15,308 nucleotides of DNA from a bacterium (GTDB taxonomy: Bacteria > Verrucomicrobiota > Verrucomicrobiia > Limisphaerales > J093). This document shows, piece by piece, positions 1-7,697 of the stretch. The DNA lies in NCBI GenBank assembly GCA_021784265.1, contig JAJXTA010000008.1, positions 1 to 15,308 of the forward strand, in the 5' to 3' direction. Position numbers and translations under genes: made by a program. Below the pieces are notes generated by a model. It was not told the origin of the DNA, searched no databases, and was given only the letters and a program-made list of their open reading frames with translations. Within the stretch, counting starts at the first letter, position 1. Each line of letters starts with the position of its first letter.

Positions 1-319
1 TTACCTGTTTGGCGCCAGTGACGCCGACGGCCTGACCGTTAACCCGCCCCGGCTAATTCTGCTCGATCTTGGTTTGCCGAAAGTGACCGGGCTCGAGGTC
101 TTGCGGCGACTCAAGAGTGATCCACGCACTCGCTCGCTGCCGGTCGTCGTCCTTACCGGCTCCGAGCGGTCGAGCGACTTTCAGGAGAGCAAGCGGCTCG
201 GGGCCGAAGCCTACATCATCAAGCCGGTGGACTTTACCAAGTTCACGGCCGTGACACCGCGATTGCGGCTGGGATGGACGCTGCTGGAGCTGGCCCCGGC
301 CGCGGGACCGCAGGCGTAA
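1..319 (+). CDS. Single-domain response regulator, C-terminal part (5' end outside the window)
   Basis: The reading frame is already open at base 2 and ends at TAA 317-319; the true start lies to the left. The product is the second half of a CheY-like receiver domain. The phospho-acceptor aspartate sits in LLDLGLPK after a hydrophobic strand, the conserved threonine in VVLTGS, and the lysine in YIIKPVDF. Only about 20 residues follow the last receiver motif, so there is no DNA-binding or enzymatic output domain. The spacing and the tail (VDFTKF, then LGWTLLE) resemble stand-alone Rcp1-type regulators, which usually receive phosphate from a hybrid or phytochrome-like histidine kinase encoded just upstream; that partner is not visible here. 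The gene converges on the phosphofructokinase gene. The family is certain. The Rcp1-like subtype is inference from the tail. Confidence 0.9.
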   Translation, partial: YLFGASDADGLTVNPPRLILLDLGLPKVTGLEVLRRLKSDPRTRSLPVVVLTGSERSSDFQESKRLGAEAYIIKPVDFTKFTAVTPRLRLGWTLLELAPAAGPQA

Positions 320-357
320 GCCCAATCGGCCCGCGTCCCCGCCGCGCGAGGTGGAGT

Positions 358-384
358 GGGGCCTGAGCGCGGACGCTCAACCCC
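358..384. terminator. Hairpin between convergent genes, possible bidirectional terminator
   Basis: TGAGCG (364-369) and CGCTCA (374-379) form a perfect 6-bp stem with a CGGA loop. An outer GGGG (358-361)/CCCC (381-384) pairing lies across a small internal loop. It sits at the junction of the response-regulator gene and the phosphofructokinase gene and overlaps the stop codon of the latter (377-379). There is no T-run on either strand, so this is not a classic intrinsic terminator. A role in ending both convergent transcripts is inferred from its position. Confidence 0.45.
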
Positions 385-1651
385 GCGCGGGGAGCTTCTT
401 CTCCACCGGGCTTTTTTCCAGCACCACGTAGCGGGGCAGACCGCCCTCGGCGGGAGGGTGGACCTCCCCTTCGATCAAGGGGCGGGCGTATTCCACGAAC
501 TTGTCGTTGGGGACCAGGCCATCTTCGGAAATCCAGTCACGGGGCACCAAGTGTTCGACGTTGGCAATCTCCTTGAGGTCGTGCAACGCCGTGCTCCACT
601 TGTAGGGCGCCGCTTGTTCGCGGACCAGCTTGACCATGTAGCCACTCTGCCCGGCGACGGCCGCGCGGACCGCCGACTCGCCGCAGGCCGCCGCTTCCGC
701 GGTATCGGTGGCGCTGGCGCAATGGGCGGCGCACCGTTGGGCGTACCCGAGCTTGACGGTGCGGGTTTTGGTCTTGAGCTTGGCCTGCACCAGCTCGGCC
801 AAACGCTCGGCCGCCCCAGCCAGAACCGGATGACCAAAGGCGTCCAGGCGGGTCTTATCGGCCGCGAGCTCCTCCCCCTGGGCATCCTTGATCCCTTCGC
901 CCACCACGACGATGCAGTACTTGAGGGCATCGACGGTGGTTTTGACCTTCTCGAGGAACTTAGCCTGATCAAAGGGGATTTCCGGCAGGAGCACCACGTG
1001 GGGGGCGTCGGTGGGGGTGCGGCGGGCCAGGATGCTGCCGGCGGCGATCCACCCGGCGGCGCGGCCCATGACCTCGATGATGCAGCACGAGCCATCGTCG
1101 GTGGCCATGCTGCTCACGTCCGCCGCCACCTCCAGGACCGTGGTGGCGTTGTATTTGATGACCGAACCGTAGCCCGGACAGTGGTCGGTCTGGGGTAAAT
1201 CATTATCGACCGTTTTGGGGATGCCAATGACCCGCAGGGCGTAGTTGCGCTTGAGGGCCTCCTCGTGGATCTTGAGGGCGGTATCCTGCGAATCGTTCCC
1301 GCCCACGTAAAAGAAGTAGCGGATGTTATGCGCCTCGAAGACCGCGAAGAGCCGCTCCATGTCTTTGGCGGCCTGCTCGGGTTTCTTTTGGAAATCAATC
1401 TTGTAGCGGCAGGTGCCCAGGGCCGCCGCCGGGGTGTACTTCAAGCCCTCGATGGCGTGGCGCTTCTCCTCCTGCAAGTCGATCAAATCCTCGTTGAGAA
1501 TGCCGAGAATGCCGTTCAGGATCCCGTAGATCTTCTCAATGACCTCGGGGTGACGCCCGGCCTCCTGAATGGCCCCGGCCACGCTGGCATTGATGGCGGC
1601 CGTCGGTCCCCCCGACTGCGCCACCAACATGTTTCCTACTAGATCAGCCAT
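377..1651 (-). CDS. pfp: Pyrophosphate-dependent 6-phosphofructokinase
   Basis: Product of 424 aa that should phosphorylate fructose 6-phosphate in the cytoplasm using pyrophosphate; the PPi reaction is reversible, so it can serve glycolysis and gluconeogenesis. Visible motifs: an N-terminal AQSGGPTAAINAS phosphate loop (11-23), GGNDS (117-121), PKTVDNDL (145-152) with catalytic Asp149, and MGR (195-197). Two residues separate PPi from ATP enzymes: an Asp in place of the second Gly of the ATP-type GGDGS motif, and a Lys in PKT where ATP enzymes have Gly. Both PPi-type residues are present (Asp120, Lys146). The usual Asp before Asp120 is Asn here, as in some group III members. The start is ATG 1651; ATG at codon 8 (MLVAQSGG) is a shorter alternative, and neither has a strong ribosome site. 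The gene follows the FAH-fold gene on the same strand after 125 nt, enough for its own promoter. Confidence 0.93.
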   Translation of the reverse strand: MADLVGNMLVAQSGGPTAAINASVAGAIQEAGRHPEVIEKIYGILNGILGILNEDLIDLQEEKRHAIEGLKYTPAAALGTCRYKIDFQKKPEQAAKDMERLFAVFEAHNIRYFFYVGGNDSQDTALKIHEEALKRNYALRVIGIPKTVDNDLPQTDHCPGYGSVIKYNATTVLEVAADVSSMATDDGSCCIIEVMGRAAGWIAAGSILARRTPTDAPHVVLLPEIPFDQAKFLEKVKTTVDALKYCIVVVGEGIKDAQGEELAADKTRLDAFGHPVLAGAAERLAELVQAKLKTKTRTVKLGYAQRCAAHCASATDTAEAAACGESAVRAAVAGQSGYMVKLVREQAAPYKWSTALHDLKEIANVEHLVPRDWISEDGLVPNDKFVEYARPLIEGEVHPPAEGGLPRYVVLEKSPVEKKLPARG

Positions 1652-1754
1652 AGTCGCTTTCGTTATTCGGGCGTCCTTCTGCGTACGTCACGGAAAAAGC
1701 CGCCCCAGCTTCGCACTTACGTTGAAGGGCAACCTTGCCAGCCGGTCCCGGAGA

Positions 1755-1760
1755 TGTCAA
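1755..1760 (-). promoter_or_regulatory. Possible -35 box upstream of the phosphofructokinase gene
   Basis: Read on the minus strand, a perfect TTGACA lies about 104 nt before the ATG at 1651, in the gap after the FAH-fold gene. The hexamer 17 nt downstream (CAAGGT) is a poor -10 match, so this is only a weak promoter candidate. It suggests the gene may have its own start site as well as read-through from upstream. Confidence 0.25.
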
Positions 1761-1776
1761 AGGCGAATTGTGAGAC

Positions 1777-2634
1777 CTAGACCCGCACGACCGGGTTCTT
1801 CAACCGCCCGATGCCGGTGATGTGGATCTCGACCAAGTCGCCCCCCGCCAGGGCAAAGTCGTCGGGGGGGACGATCCCCGTGCCGGTCAGGAGGACGACC
1901 CCGTGCGGGAAGACCTGGCTGCGGAAGAGGTACTCGCCCAGCTCGGCGAAGCGGCGGCGGAGCCGACCGACTTCGGTCTCTCCGGCGAAGACCACTTGGC
2001 CGGCCCGGTGCACCGCGAGGCGCACCTGCCACGCTCGGGCCGCCGCCTCGCTAGCACCCACCGCCAGGAACGGTCCTAGCGCGCAGGACCGGGCGTAGAT
2101 TTTGGCCTGGGGGAGGTAGAGCAGGTTCTCGCCCTCGAGGTCCCGGGCGCTGAGGTCGTTGCCGATGGTGTAACCGACCAGGCGCGCCTGTGAGTTGAAG
2201 ACCAGGGCCAGCTCCGGCTCCGGCACGCTCCACCGGGCGTCGGTGCGAATGCCCACCGGCTCGCCTGGCCCGACCACTTTCTCCGCCAGCGCCTTGAAGA
2301 ACAACTCCGGGCGCTCGGCCTCATACACCCGGTCATACGCGGTGCCGCTGAAGGCCGATTCGGCCACGCGCGCACTCTTGCTGCGGAGATAGGTGACGCC
2401 CGCCGCCCAGACCTCCTGCCGCGCCACGGGCGCCAGCAACTGCACCTCCGTCAGGCGGCGGGCGCTCTGGGTGTTCTCCACCAAGCTCTCGAGGAACCGC
2501 AGGGGGTCCTCCTTCTCCAACACCGTTTCCAAATCCTCGACCCCGGCGTTGGCCAGGTCCAGGAGGGTCTGATCGTCGAGGGTGACCCCGAGGCGGGGCG
2601 GCTGGCCGGCGGTTTGAAAACGGCAGAGCTTCAT
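1777..2634 (-). CDS. FAH-family protein, probable 2-keto-3-deoxy-sugar-acid (arabinonate/xylonate type) dehydratase
   Basis: Product of 285 aa with the fumarylacetoacetate hydrolase C-terminal fold. Metal ligands are visible as EPE (Glu139, Glu141) and GND (Asp160), followed by [20 protein letters not shown] (161-180), a family signature. The [13 protein letters not shown] stretch (77-89) resembles the KdaD-type enzymes (2-keto-3-deoxy-D-arabinonate dehydratase, known from Sulfolobus), and the 2- and 19-residue spacing of the acidic ligands fits that group. Such enzymes remove water from 2-keto-3-deoxy-pentonate to give 2-oxoglutarate semialdehyde. The partner gene encodes a semialdehyde dehydrogenase of exactly the type that would use this product, and the two genes overlap by 4 nt (ATGA at 2634-2631), so they are probably translationally coupled. 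The FAH fold is near certain. The substrate is inference: FAH-fold enzymes also include hydrolases, decarboxylases and isomerases. Confidence 0.8.
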   Translation of the reverse strand: MKLCRFQTAGQPPRLGVTLDDQTLLDLANAGVEDLETVLEKEDPLRFLESLVENTQSARRLTEVQLLAPVARQEVWAAGVTYLRSKSARVAESAFSGTAYDRVYEAERPELFFKALAEKVVGPGEPVGIRTDARWSVPEPELALVFNSQARLVGYTIGNDLSARDLEGENLLYLPQAKIYARSCALGPFLAVGASEAAARAWQVRLAVHRAGQVVFAGETEVGRLRRRFAELGEYLFRSQVFPHGVVLLTGTGIVPPDDFALAGGDLVEIHITGIGRLKNPVVRV

Positions 2635-4088
2635 GTCGAGTAGTCCACGTACACGGTTTTGACGCGGGTGTAGAATTCCACCGCCCCGGCCCCTTGCTCC
2701 TTGAAAGAATCGGTGCTGGACTGTTTGACGCCGCCGAAGGGGGCCTGCAACGCCAAGCCGGTGCTGATCTGGTTGATCTTCACCACCCCAGCCTCGATCC
2801 GCTCGGCGTAAACCATGGCCCGCTTCAGGTCGCGCGTTACCAGCGACGCCGAGAGCCCCACCTCGACCCCGTTCGCCACCCGGAGGGCGTCGGCGAAATC
2901 CTCGACCGCCATCACAGCCAGCACCGGCCCGAACACCTCTTCCCGGGCAAGCCGCATCGCCGGCGTCACCGCGCCCAGGACCGTCGGGCTCAAGAAGTAG
3001 CCGTGCTCCAGTGCTCCGTCCCGCAGCCGTTGGCCACCGCAGAGCAAACGGGCACCCTCGCCGACGGCCTGCTCGATTGCGGCCAGGTCTCCGTCCAACT
3101 GGGCTTGGTTGACCGCCGGCCCCATCTCGATGCCTGGTTGCAGCCCATTGCCCACGCGCAGGGCCTGAACCCGGGCCAGAAGTTTCTCGGTGAAGGCGGC
3201 CAAGACCGGGCGCTCGACCAGCACCCGGCTCGTGGCCGTGCAGGCCTGCCCCGTCAACCCAAAGGCCGCCCGCACCGTCAACTGGACCGCCAAATCCAGG
3301 TCGGCATCGGCCAGGACGATGGTCGGGTTCTTTCCCCCCATCTCCATCTGGGCGCGCGCCATGCGGCGGGCCAGTTGCTGGTAGATCACCTCGCCGACGG
3401 CGTGAGAGCCCGTGAAGGAGAGGGCGGCCACGGCGGGGTTCCCCGCCAGCTCGCCCCCGACGGCCCGGCCGGGACCAATAACGACGTTCAGCACCCCTTT
3501 CGGCAACCCCGCCTCGACCAGCGCCCGGGCTAGTTCGAGCGCCAGGGCGGGGGCGATGCTGGCGGGCTTGAGCACCACCGTGTTACCGCTCACCAACGCC
3601 GGCGCCAGTTTCCAGGCCGGAATCGCCACCGGGAAGTTCCACGGCGTGATCAGCGCGACCACGCCCAAGGGCTGGCGCGTCGTGTAGAGCAGGTTCCCCG
3701 GCAAGTCATGCGGAATCGTCTGCCCGCCCAACGTGTAGCTCAAGCCCCCGAAAAACCGAAAGATGTCCACCGCCCGCTGCACCTCTCCCGTGCTCTCGGC
3801 CAGGGTCTTGCCCTCCTCGCGCGTCAACCGCTCCGCCAGCTCGCCTTTGCGCGTCTCGAGAATCTGTGAAGCCCCGCTCAAGAAACGGCCCCGGGCCACG
3901 GCCGTCGTGGCGCCCCAGCCCGGGGCGGCCTCCACCGCCGCCCGCACCGCGGCCGCCGCGTCAGGTTGGCTGCTCACCGGATACTCACCCACCGTCTCGC
4001 GGGTATCGGCGGGGTTGAGCGTCTGGTAGGTCTGTCCTCTCCGCGCTCCTACCCACTCACCGCCGATGAGGTTGGCATACTGCCGCAT
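2631..4088 (-). CDS. NAD(P)-dependent aldehyde dehydrogenase, probable 2-oxoglutarate semialdehyde dehydrogenase
   Basis: Product of 485 aa, the usual length of a soluble ALDH. Seen in order: TPWNFP (148-153, oxyanion Asn151), VLKPAS (cofactor site Lys174), SFTGS (224-228), general base Glu249 in EMGGKNP, nucleophile Cys283 in [16 protein letters not shown] (383-389), and a C-terminal [10 protein letters not shown] (449-458) with FKEQG and VKTVY. This C-terminus resembles 2-oxoglutarate semialdehyde (2,5-dioxopentanoate) dehydrogenases, which make 2-oxoglutarate. The downstream FAH-fold gene would supply the substrate. The frame stays open upstream to 4733, but ATG 4088 ([12 protein letters not shown]) is the start because the family alignment begins there and the upstream part runs through the Rrf2 gene in another frame. 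No strong ribosome site precedes it. Succinate semialdehyde or another aldehyde is an alternative substrate. Confidence 0.9.
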   Translation of the reverse strand: MRQYANLIGGEWVGARRGQTYQTLNPADTRETVGEYPVSSQPDAAAAVRAAVEAAPGWGATTAVARGRFLSGASQILETRKGELAERLTREEGKTLAESTGEVQRAVDIFRFFGGLSYTLGGQTIPHDLPGNLLYTTRQPLGVVALITPWNFPVAIPAWKLAPALVSGNTVVLKPASIAPALALELARALVEAGLPKGVLNVVIGPGRAVGGELAGNPAVAALSFTGSHAVGEVIYQQLARRMARAQMEMGGKNPTIVLADADLDLAVQLTVRAAFGLTGQACTATSRVLVERPVLAAFTEKLLARVQALRVGNGLQPGIEMGPAVNQAQLDGDLAAIEQAVGEGARLLCGGQRLRDGALEHGYFLSPTVLGAVTPAMRLAREEVFGPVLAVMAVEDFADALRVANGVEVGLSASLVTRDLKRAMVYAERIEAGVVKINQISTGLALQAPFGGVKQSSTDSFKEQGAGAVEFYTRVKTVYVDYST

Positions 4089-4183
4089 GGCTGAGTTAAA
4101 ACAGGTCCGCCCCGTGGTGGCGAGGTTTCTTTCGCCCGCAGGCCGCCCGCTCCGCCCTCCGTCGCTGCCGGCGAGACTCCCGG

Positions 4184-4645
4184 TTAGATGACGTAATCCG
4201 TGAGGTTCTCCGCGCCCGCTTGGAGTCGGCGCGCCCGCTCGCACAACTGGGCGACCGTGACCCCGTCCAGCACCCCGACGATCGCCTCCCGCACTTCCCG
4301 CATCACCGTGCGGATGGCGCATTTGGCTTCGTCCGGACAGGTGCAGGGAGCGTAGTAGCGCTCGCTCACGCACGACACCGGCGCCAGGGGACCTTCGATC
4401 GAGCGAATCACGGTGGAAAGCGGAATCTGGGTGGCGGGCAGATGCAGCCGATAACCACCAGCCACTCCCCGCCGGCTTTCCACCAGCCCCGCCGCCTTGA
4501 GGTCGTTGAGGATTTGTTCCAGGAACCGCTTGGGGATGTTTTGGGCGCTGGCAATGCGTTGGATCGGGACGACGGCGGTGGGGGGGGCTTGGCCCAGGAC
4601 GACCAGGGCCCGCAGGGCATACTCGCCACGGAGCGAAAGCTTCAT
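4184..4645 (-). CDS. Rrf2-family transcriptional regulator with a four-cysteine cluster
   Basis: Product of 153 aa, typical for Rrf2 proteins. The start MKLSLRGEYALRAL at ATG 4645 is the family's standard beginning; an ATG 12 codons further up would begin at the -35 box proposed here. The winged helix-turn-helix spans about residues 28-66 (IQRIASAQNIPKRFLEQIL, then GVAGGYRL). Cys92, Cys101, Cys103 and Cys109 lie in the loop where IscR, NsrR and RsrR bind an Fe-S cluster, but with spacing C-x8-C-x-C-x5-C rather than the three-cysteine IscR pattern. The gene is divergent from the sulfate importer and upstream, on the same strand, of the dehydrogenase gene (95-nt gap). Rrf2 members such as CymR control sulfur uptake, so regulation of the importer is the most natural reading. 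That is inference from position. Iron-sulfur or redox sensing is likewise inferred from the cysteines. Confidence 0.88.
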   Translation of the reverse strand: MKLSLRGEYALRALVVLGQAPPTAVVPIQRIASAQNIPKRFLEQILNDLKAAGLVESRRGVAGGYRLHLPATQIPLSTVIRSIEGPLAPVSCVSERYYAPCTCPDEAKCAIRTVMREVREAIVGVLDGVTVAQLCERARRLQAGAENLTDYVI

Positions 4646-4653
4646 CGTGTCCG

Positions 4654-4681
4654 AGGCTAAAATGTACAACAATACAGTCAA
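4654..4681 (-). promoter_or_regulatory. Candidate promoter of the Rrf2 gene with an inverted repeat in the spacer
   Basis: Reading the minus strand, TTGACT (4681-4676) and TAGCCT (4659-4654) are separated by 16 nt. Between them is a TGTA-N6-TACA inverted repeat (4663-4676), lying where a bound repressor would block RNA polymerase. This would suit negative autoregulation, which is common for Rrf2 proteins. The -10 match is only moderate. Confidence 0.4.
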
Positions 4682-4757
4682 GATTAAACGTGTAACGGAG
4701 CCGCTGAGATCGTAACAGCTTGGTCTTAAGCACGAAGTCTAAAGCTAATAATTTCCA

Positions 4758-4785
4758 TTGACTTTATGTGGATTACGCCTAGAAT
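4758..4785 (+). promoter_or_regulatory. Candidate sigma-70-type promoter of the sulfate importer operon
   Basis: TTGACT (4758-4763) and TAGAAT (4780-4785) are separated by 16 nt; each matches the consensus at five of six positions. It lies in an AT-rich dip before the binding-protein gene and faces away from the Rrf2 promoter. Transcription would start near 4792, which excludes the in-frame ATG at 4766 as a start codon. An AGCTT/AAGCT pair (4717-4721/4742-4746) sits just upstream and could be part of an operator. Confidence 0.5.
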
Positions 4786-4798
4786 CGGCTGTCGATTG

Positions 4799-5869
4799 AT
4801 GAAAGCGTTTGCCTCCTGGACCCGCGACCTGCCTCGTGCTGCCGCCCCGGACGGGGTGTCCCGCCGGGCGTGGTTGCTTCGTGCGTTGGGTTTGCTGGGG
4901 GCAGTCTCGGTGGCGGCCGGATCCCAGCCCAAACCTGTCACCCTTTTGAACGTGTCGTTCGACACGACCCGAGAGCTGTTTCGGGAGTTCAATGCCGCCT
5001 TTGCGAAGTTCTGGGCGGCGAAGAACGGTCAAACGGTGGTGATCCGACAATCGCACGGTGGCTCGGGCAAGCAGGCGCGGGCCGTGATCAATGGTTTACA
5101 GGCGGATGTGGTGACCTTGGCTCTGGCTTACGACATCGAGGCCATCGTGCGGCTGAGCGGCGCGATTGAGGCGGATTGGCAAGGGCGTTTCCCCGACAAC
5201 AGCAGCCCTTACACTTCGACGATCGTCTTTGTGGTGCGTCACGGCAACCCGAAGGGCATCCGCGATTGGGACGACCTCTGCCGCCCCGGCGTGGGCGTCA
5301 TCACGCCGAATCCGAAGACCTCCGGTGGGGCTCGCTGGAATTATCTGGCGGCGTATGGCTACGCGGTCAAGCGACTGGGGACCCAGGCGCAGGCGCGCGA
5401 GTTCGTGACCGCGCTGTACGCGAACGTGCCGATCCTGGACACGGGGGCGCGGGGCGCGAGCACGTCGTTCGTGGACCGCGGCTTGGGGGATGTGTTGATC
5501 GCGTGGGAGAGCGAGGCGCTGCTGGCGGTGCGGGAGGCGGGCCCGGGGGTGTTATCGTTGGTGCGGCCCTCGCGGAGCATTCTGGCCGAGCCTCCCGTCG
5601 CCGTCGTGGACCGGGTCGCGCGGCGGCGCGGGGTAACCACCGTGGCCCGGGCCTACCTCCAGTACCTCTATTCCGACACCGGGCAGGACCTCGCGGCCAA
5701 ACACTTCTTTCGCCCGCGCTCGCCCGCCGTGGCCCAACGTTACCACGCCCAGTTTCCGCCACTGAACCAATTCACCGTCGCCGAGGTTTTCGGCGGGTGG
5801 GCGGAGGCGCACCGCCAGCATTTTCGACAGGGAGGGGTATTTGACACCCTCTATCGACGCCGCGAGTGA
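4799..5869 (+). CDS. cysP: Sulfate/thiosulfate ABC transporter, periplasmic binding protein
   Basis: Product of 356 aa, a member of the Sbp/CysP family that captures sulfate or thiosulfate outside the inner membrane. The mature protein shows the family's hallmark segments: [39 protein letters not shown] and [18 protein letters not shown]. The N-terminus holds [21 protein letters not shown] (split here: SRRAWLL, then a hydrophobic core), which looks like a twin-arginine or Sec signal peptide with cleavage near VAAG. Start choice is uncertain. ATG 4799 lies only about 7 nt after the predicted transcription start and has no ribosome site; GTG 4856 would place the SRR motif directly at the N-terminus. 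An in-frame ATG at 4766 falls inside the promoter. The gene is first in the importer operon, 96 nt before cysT. Sulfate versus thiosulfate preference cannot be told, so the sbp name is equally possible. Confidence 0.92.
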   Translation: MKAFASWTRDLPRAAAPDGVSRRAWLLRALGLLGAVSVAAGSQPKPVTLLNVSFDTTRELFREFNAAFAKFWAAKNGQTVVIRQSHGGSGKQARAVINGLQADVVTLALAYDIEAIVRLSGAIEADWQGRFPDNSSPYTSTIVFVVRHGNPKGIRDWDDLCRPGVGVITPNPKTSGGARWNYLAAYGYAVKRLGTQAQAREFVTALYANVPILDTGARGASTSFVDRGLGDVLIAWESEALLAVREAGPGVLSLVRPSRSILAEPPVAVVDRVARRRGVTTVARAYLQYLYSDTGQDLAAKHFFRPRSPAVAQRYHAQFPPLNQFTVAEVFGGWAEAHRQHFRQGGVFDTLYRRRE

Positions 5870-5901
5870 AACGCCGGCGAATCAGCGCGCCGCTTGGAGA
5901 C

Positions 5902-5937
5902 TCGCCAAAATCCGGTTGGCGAAAGTTCGGCTTTTTT
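5902..5937 (+). terminator. Intercistronic stem-loop with T-run between cysP and cysT
   Basis: TCGCCAA (5902-5908) and TTGGCGA (5916-5922) form a perfect 7-bp stem. A second small AAAG/CTTT hairpin with a TTCGG loop leads into six T residues (5932-5937). The T-run is 9 nt from the main stem, so termination is probably partial. Such elements often lower transcription of permease genes relative to the binding protein or protect the 3' end of the first message. Confidence 0.4.
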
Positions 5938-5965
5938 CTAACCTGAGCGACAGGATGCGTTGCTG

Positions 5966-6790
5966 ATGGACGAGAAGCGCTTCAATCCCTTGCCCGGTTT
6001 CGGCCTGACGATGGGCTACACCGTGCTTTATTTGGGGGTGATCGTCCTGGTCCCGATCGGGGCGCTGGTGTTAAAAGCGAGCGCGTTGACGTGGGGGCAA
6101 TTGTGGGAGTTGGCCACCAACGGGCGGGCGTTGGCGGCCTATCGGCTTACGTTCGGGGCGTCGCTGGTGGCGGCGTTGATCAACGCGGGCTGCGGGGCTT
6201 TGCTGGCGTGGGTGCTGACGCGCTATGAGTTTCCCGGTCGCCGCTGGTTGGATGCGCTGGTGGACTTTCCGTTTGCCCTGCCGACGGCGGTGGCCGGGCT
6301 GACGCTGGCGAACCTCTTCGCGGCCCAGGGATGGCTTGGACGGTTCTTGGTGCCACTGGGCATCGCCGGGGCCTTTACTCCGCTTGGGGTGGTGATCGCG
6401 CTCACGTTCGTGGGCCTGCCGTTCGTGGTCCGCAGCTTGCAGCCGGTGTTGGCGAACCTCGAGCGGGAGGTCGAGGAGGCCGCCGCCACGCTCGGGGCCA
6501 GCCGCCTGCGGACCTTCTGCGCCATCATCGCCCCGAGTCTCCTGCCGACCGTGCTCACGGGTTTCGCCCTGGCGTTCGCCCGGGCGGTGGGCGAATACGG
6601 CTCGATTGTGTTCATTTCGGGCAACCTCCCGTTCAAGACGGAGATCGCGCCGTACTTGATCGTCATCCGACTGGAGGAGTTCGATTACGCGGGGGCGACG
6701 GCGATCGCCTCGGTCCTGTTGGTGCTTTCGTTTGTGATCCTGGGGCTGGTCAACGCCTTGGAAGGCTGGGCCAACCGCTGGCAGGGGTGA
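5966..6790 (+). CDS. cysT: Sulfate/thiosulfate ABC transporter permease CysT
   Basis: Product of 274 aa, an inner-membrane permease of the CysT (CysU) type. Hydrophobic segments appear at about 16-37, 62-84, 100-118, 138-158, 196-210 and 242-263. The cytoplasmic EAA loop that docks on the ATPase is visible as EVEEAAATLGASRLRTF (168-184), followed by RAVGEYGSIVFISGN (206-220), a strong sulfate-permease signature. The start is ATG 5966 with AGGA at 5952-5955; TTG at 5960 in the same frame is also possible. The stop is 1 nt before cysW, so the permeases are almost certainly co-transcribed and form the heterodimeric channel with CysW. Confidence 0.94.
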   Translation: MDEKRFNPLPGFGLTMGYTVLYLGVIVLVPIGALVLKASALTWGQLWELATNGRALAAYRLTFGASLVAALINAGCGALLAWVLTRYEFPGRRWLDALVDFPFALPTAVAGLTLANLFAAQGWLGRFLVPLGIAGAFTPLGVVIALTFVGLPFVVRSLQPVLANLEREVEEAAATLGASRLRTFCAIIAPSLLPTVLTGFALAFARAVGEYGSIVFISGNLPFKTEIAPYLIVIRLEEFDYAGATAIASVLLVLSFVILGLVNALEGWANRWQG

Positions 6791-6791
6791 T

Positions 6792-7697
6792 ATGGCTGGC
6801 GCGCCCAAATACCGGCCTGGGTTGGGCCTCTCGGCCTCGCGGCGGGGGACCGAAGAAGGGCCGTGGGTCAAGTGGTCGCTGGTCGGGGCCGCTCTGGCCT
6901 TTAGCGCGGTGTTTCTGGTGTTGCCGCTGGTGAATGTCTTTGTCCAGGCCCTGAGCAAAGGCTGGGGGGCTTACGAGGCGGCCCTGGCGGATCCGGATTC
7001 CTGGGCGGCGATTCGGCTCACGCTCGTGGTGGCGGGCCTCACCGTTCCGCTCAACTTGGTGTTCGGCGTGGCGGCGGCGTGGACCATCGCCAAGTTCGAC
7101 TTTCGCGGCAAAGCGGTCCTGGTCACGCTGATCGATCTGCCCTTCTCGGTGTCGCCGGTGGTCGCGGGCTTGATGCTGGTGCTCTTGTTCGGCCTCCAGG
7201 GCTCTCTGGGCCCTTGGTTGGATGCCCATGACATCCACGTGTTGTTCGCCCTCCCGGGCATGGTGTTGGCGACGGTGTTTGTGACGTTTCCCTTTGTGGC
7301 GCGGGAGTTGATCCCGGTGATGCAGGCGACCGGCTCGGAGCAGGAACAGGCCGCCTTGACGTTGGGGGCCAGTGGGTGGCAAACGTTCTGGCACGTCACG
7401 CTGCCTTCGGTCAAATGGGGGTTGCTTTACGGGCTGATCCTGTGCAACGCGCGAGCGATGGGTGAATTTGGAGCCGTCTCCGTCGTCTCCGGCCACATCA
7501 GTGGGCTCACCGACACCATGCCGTTGCGGGTGGAGACGCTCTACCAGGAATACGCGGGCACGGGGGCGTTTGCCATGGCCAGTCTGCTGGCGGTCCTGGC
7601 GTTGCTGACGCTGGCCCTCAAGTCCTGGCTGGAGTGGCGCACCCAGCGTGGCTACGCGCGGGCCGAGCGCGCCCCGGTTTCGGCGCCGCGACCATGA
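6792..7697 (+). CDS. cysW: Sulfate/thiosulfate ABC transporter permease CysW
   Basis: Product of 301 aa, the second inner-membrane permease. Membrane segments lie at about 29-51, 75-98, 110-135, 149-170, 207-222 and 256-277. The EAA loop reads EQEQAALTLGASGWQTF (183-199), with Gln in place of the usual Glu before AA, then ARAMGEFGAVSVVSGHI (220-236), which marks the CysW subfamily. An AGGGG ribosome site (6783-6787) in the 3' end of cysT precedes ATG 6792 at good spacing. The stop overlaps the cysA start (ATGA at 7694-7697), suggesting translational coupling. The first 25 residues and the Ala/Arg/Pro-rich tail are hydrophilic and not characteristic of the family. Confidence 0.94.
   Translation: MAGAPKYRPGLGLSASRRGTEEGPWVKWSLVGAALAFSAVFLVLPLVNVFVQALSKGWGAYEAALADPDSWAAIRLTLVVAGLTVPLNLVFGVAAAWTIAKFDFRGKAVLVTLIDLPFSVSPVVAGLMLVLLFGLQGSLGPWLDAHDIHVLFALPGMVLATVFVTFPFVARELIPVMQATGSEQEQAALTLGASGWQTFWHVTLPSVKWGLLYGLILCNARAMGEFGAVSVVSGHISGLTDTMPLRVETLYQEYAGTGAFAMASLLAVLALLTLALKSWLEWRTQRGYARAERAPVSAPRP

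Noticed and set aside
356..1198. 280-codon plus-strand frame opposite the phosphofructokinase gene
   Set aside because: Antisense shadow of a gene with clear catalytic motifs; long antisense frames are expected at this GC content.
4089..4733. 215-codon upstream extension of the aldehyde dehydrogenase frame
   Set aside because: It lies across the Rrf2 gene in another frame, its translation is Pro/Arg/Gly-rich with no ALDH similarity, and the family N-terminus matches ATG 4088.
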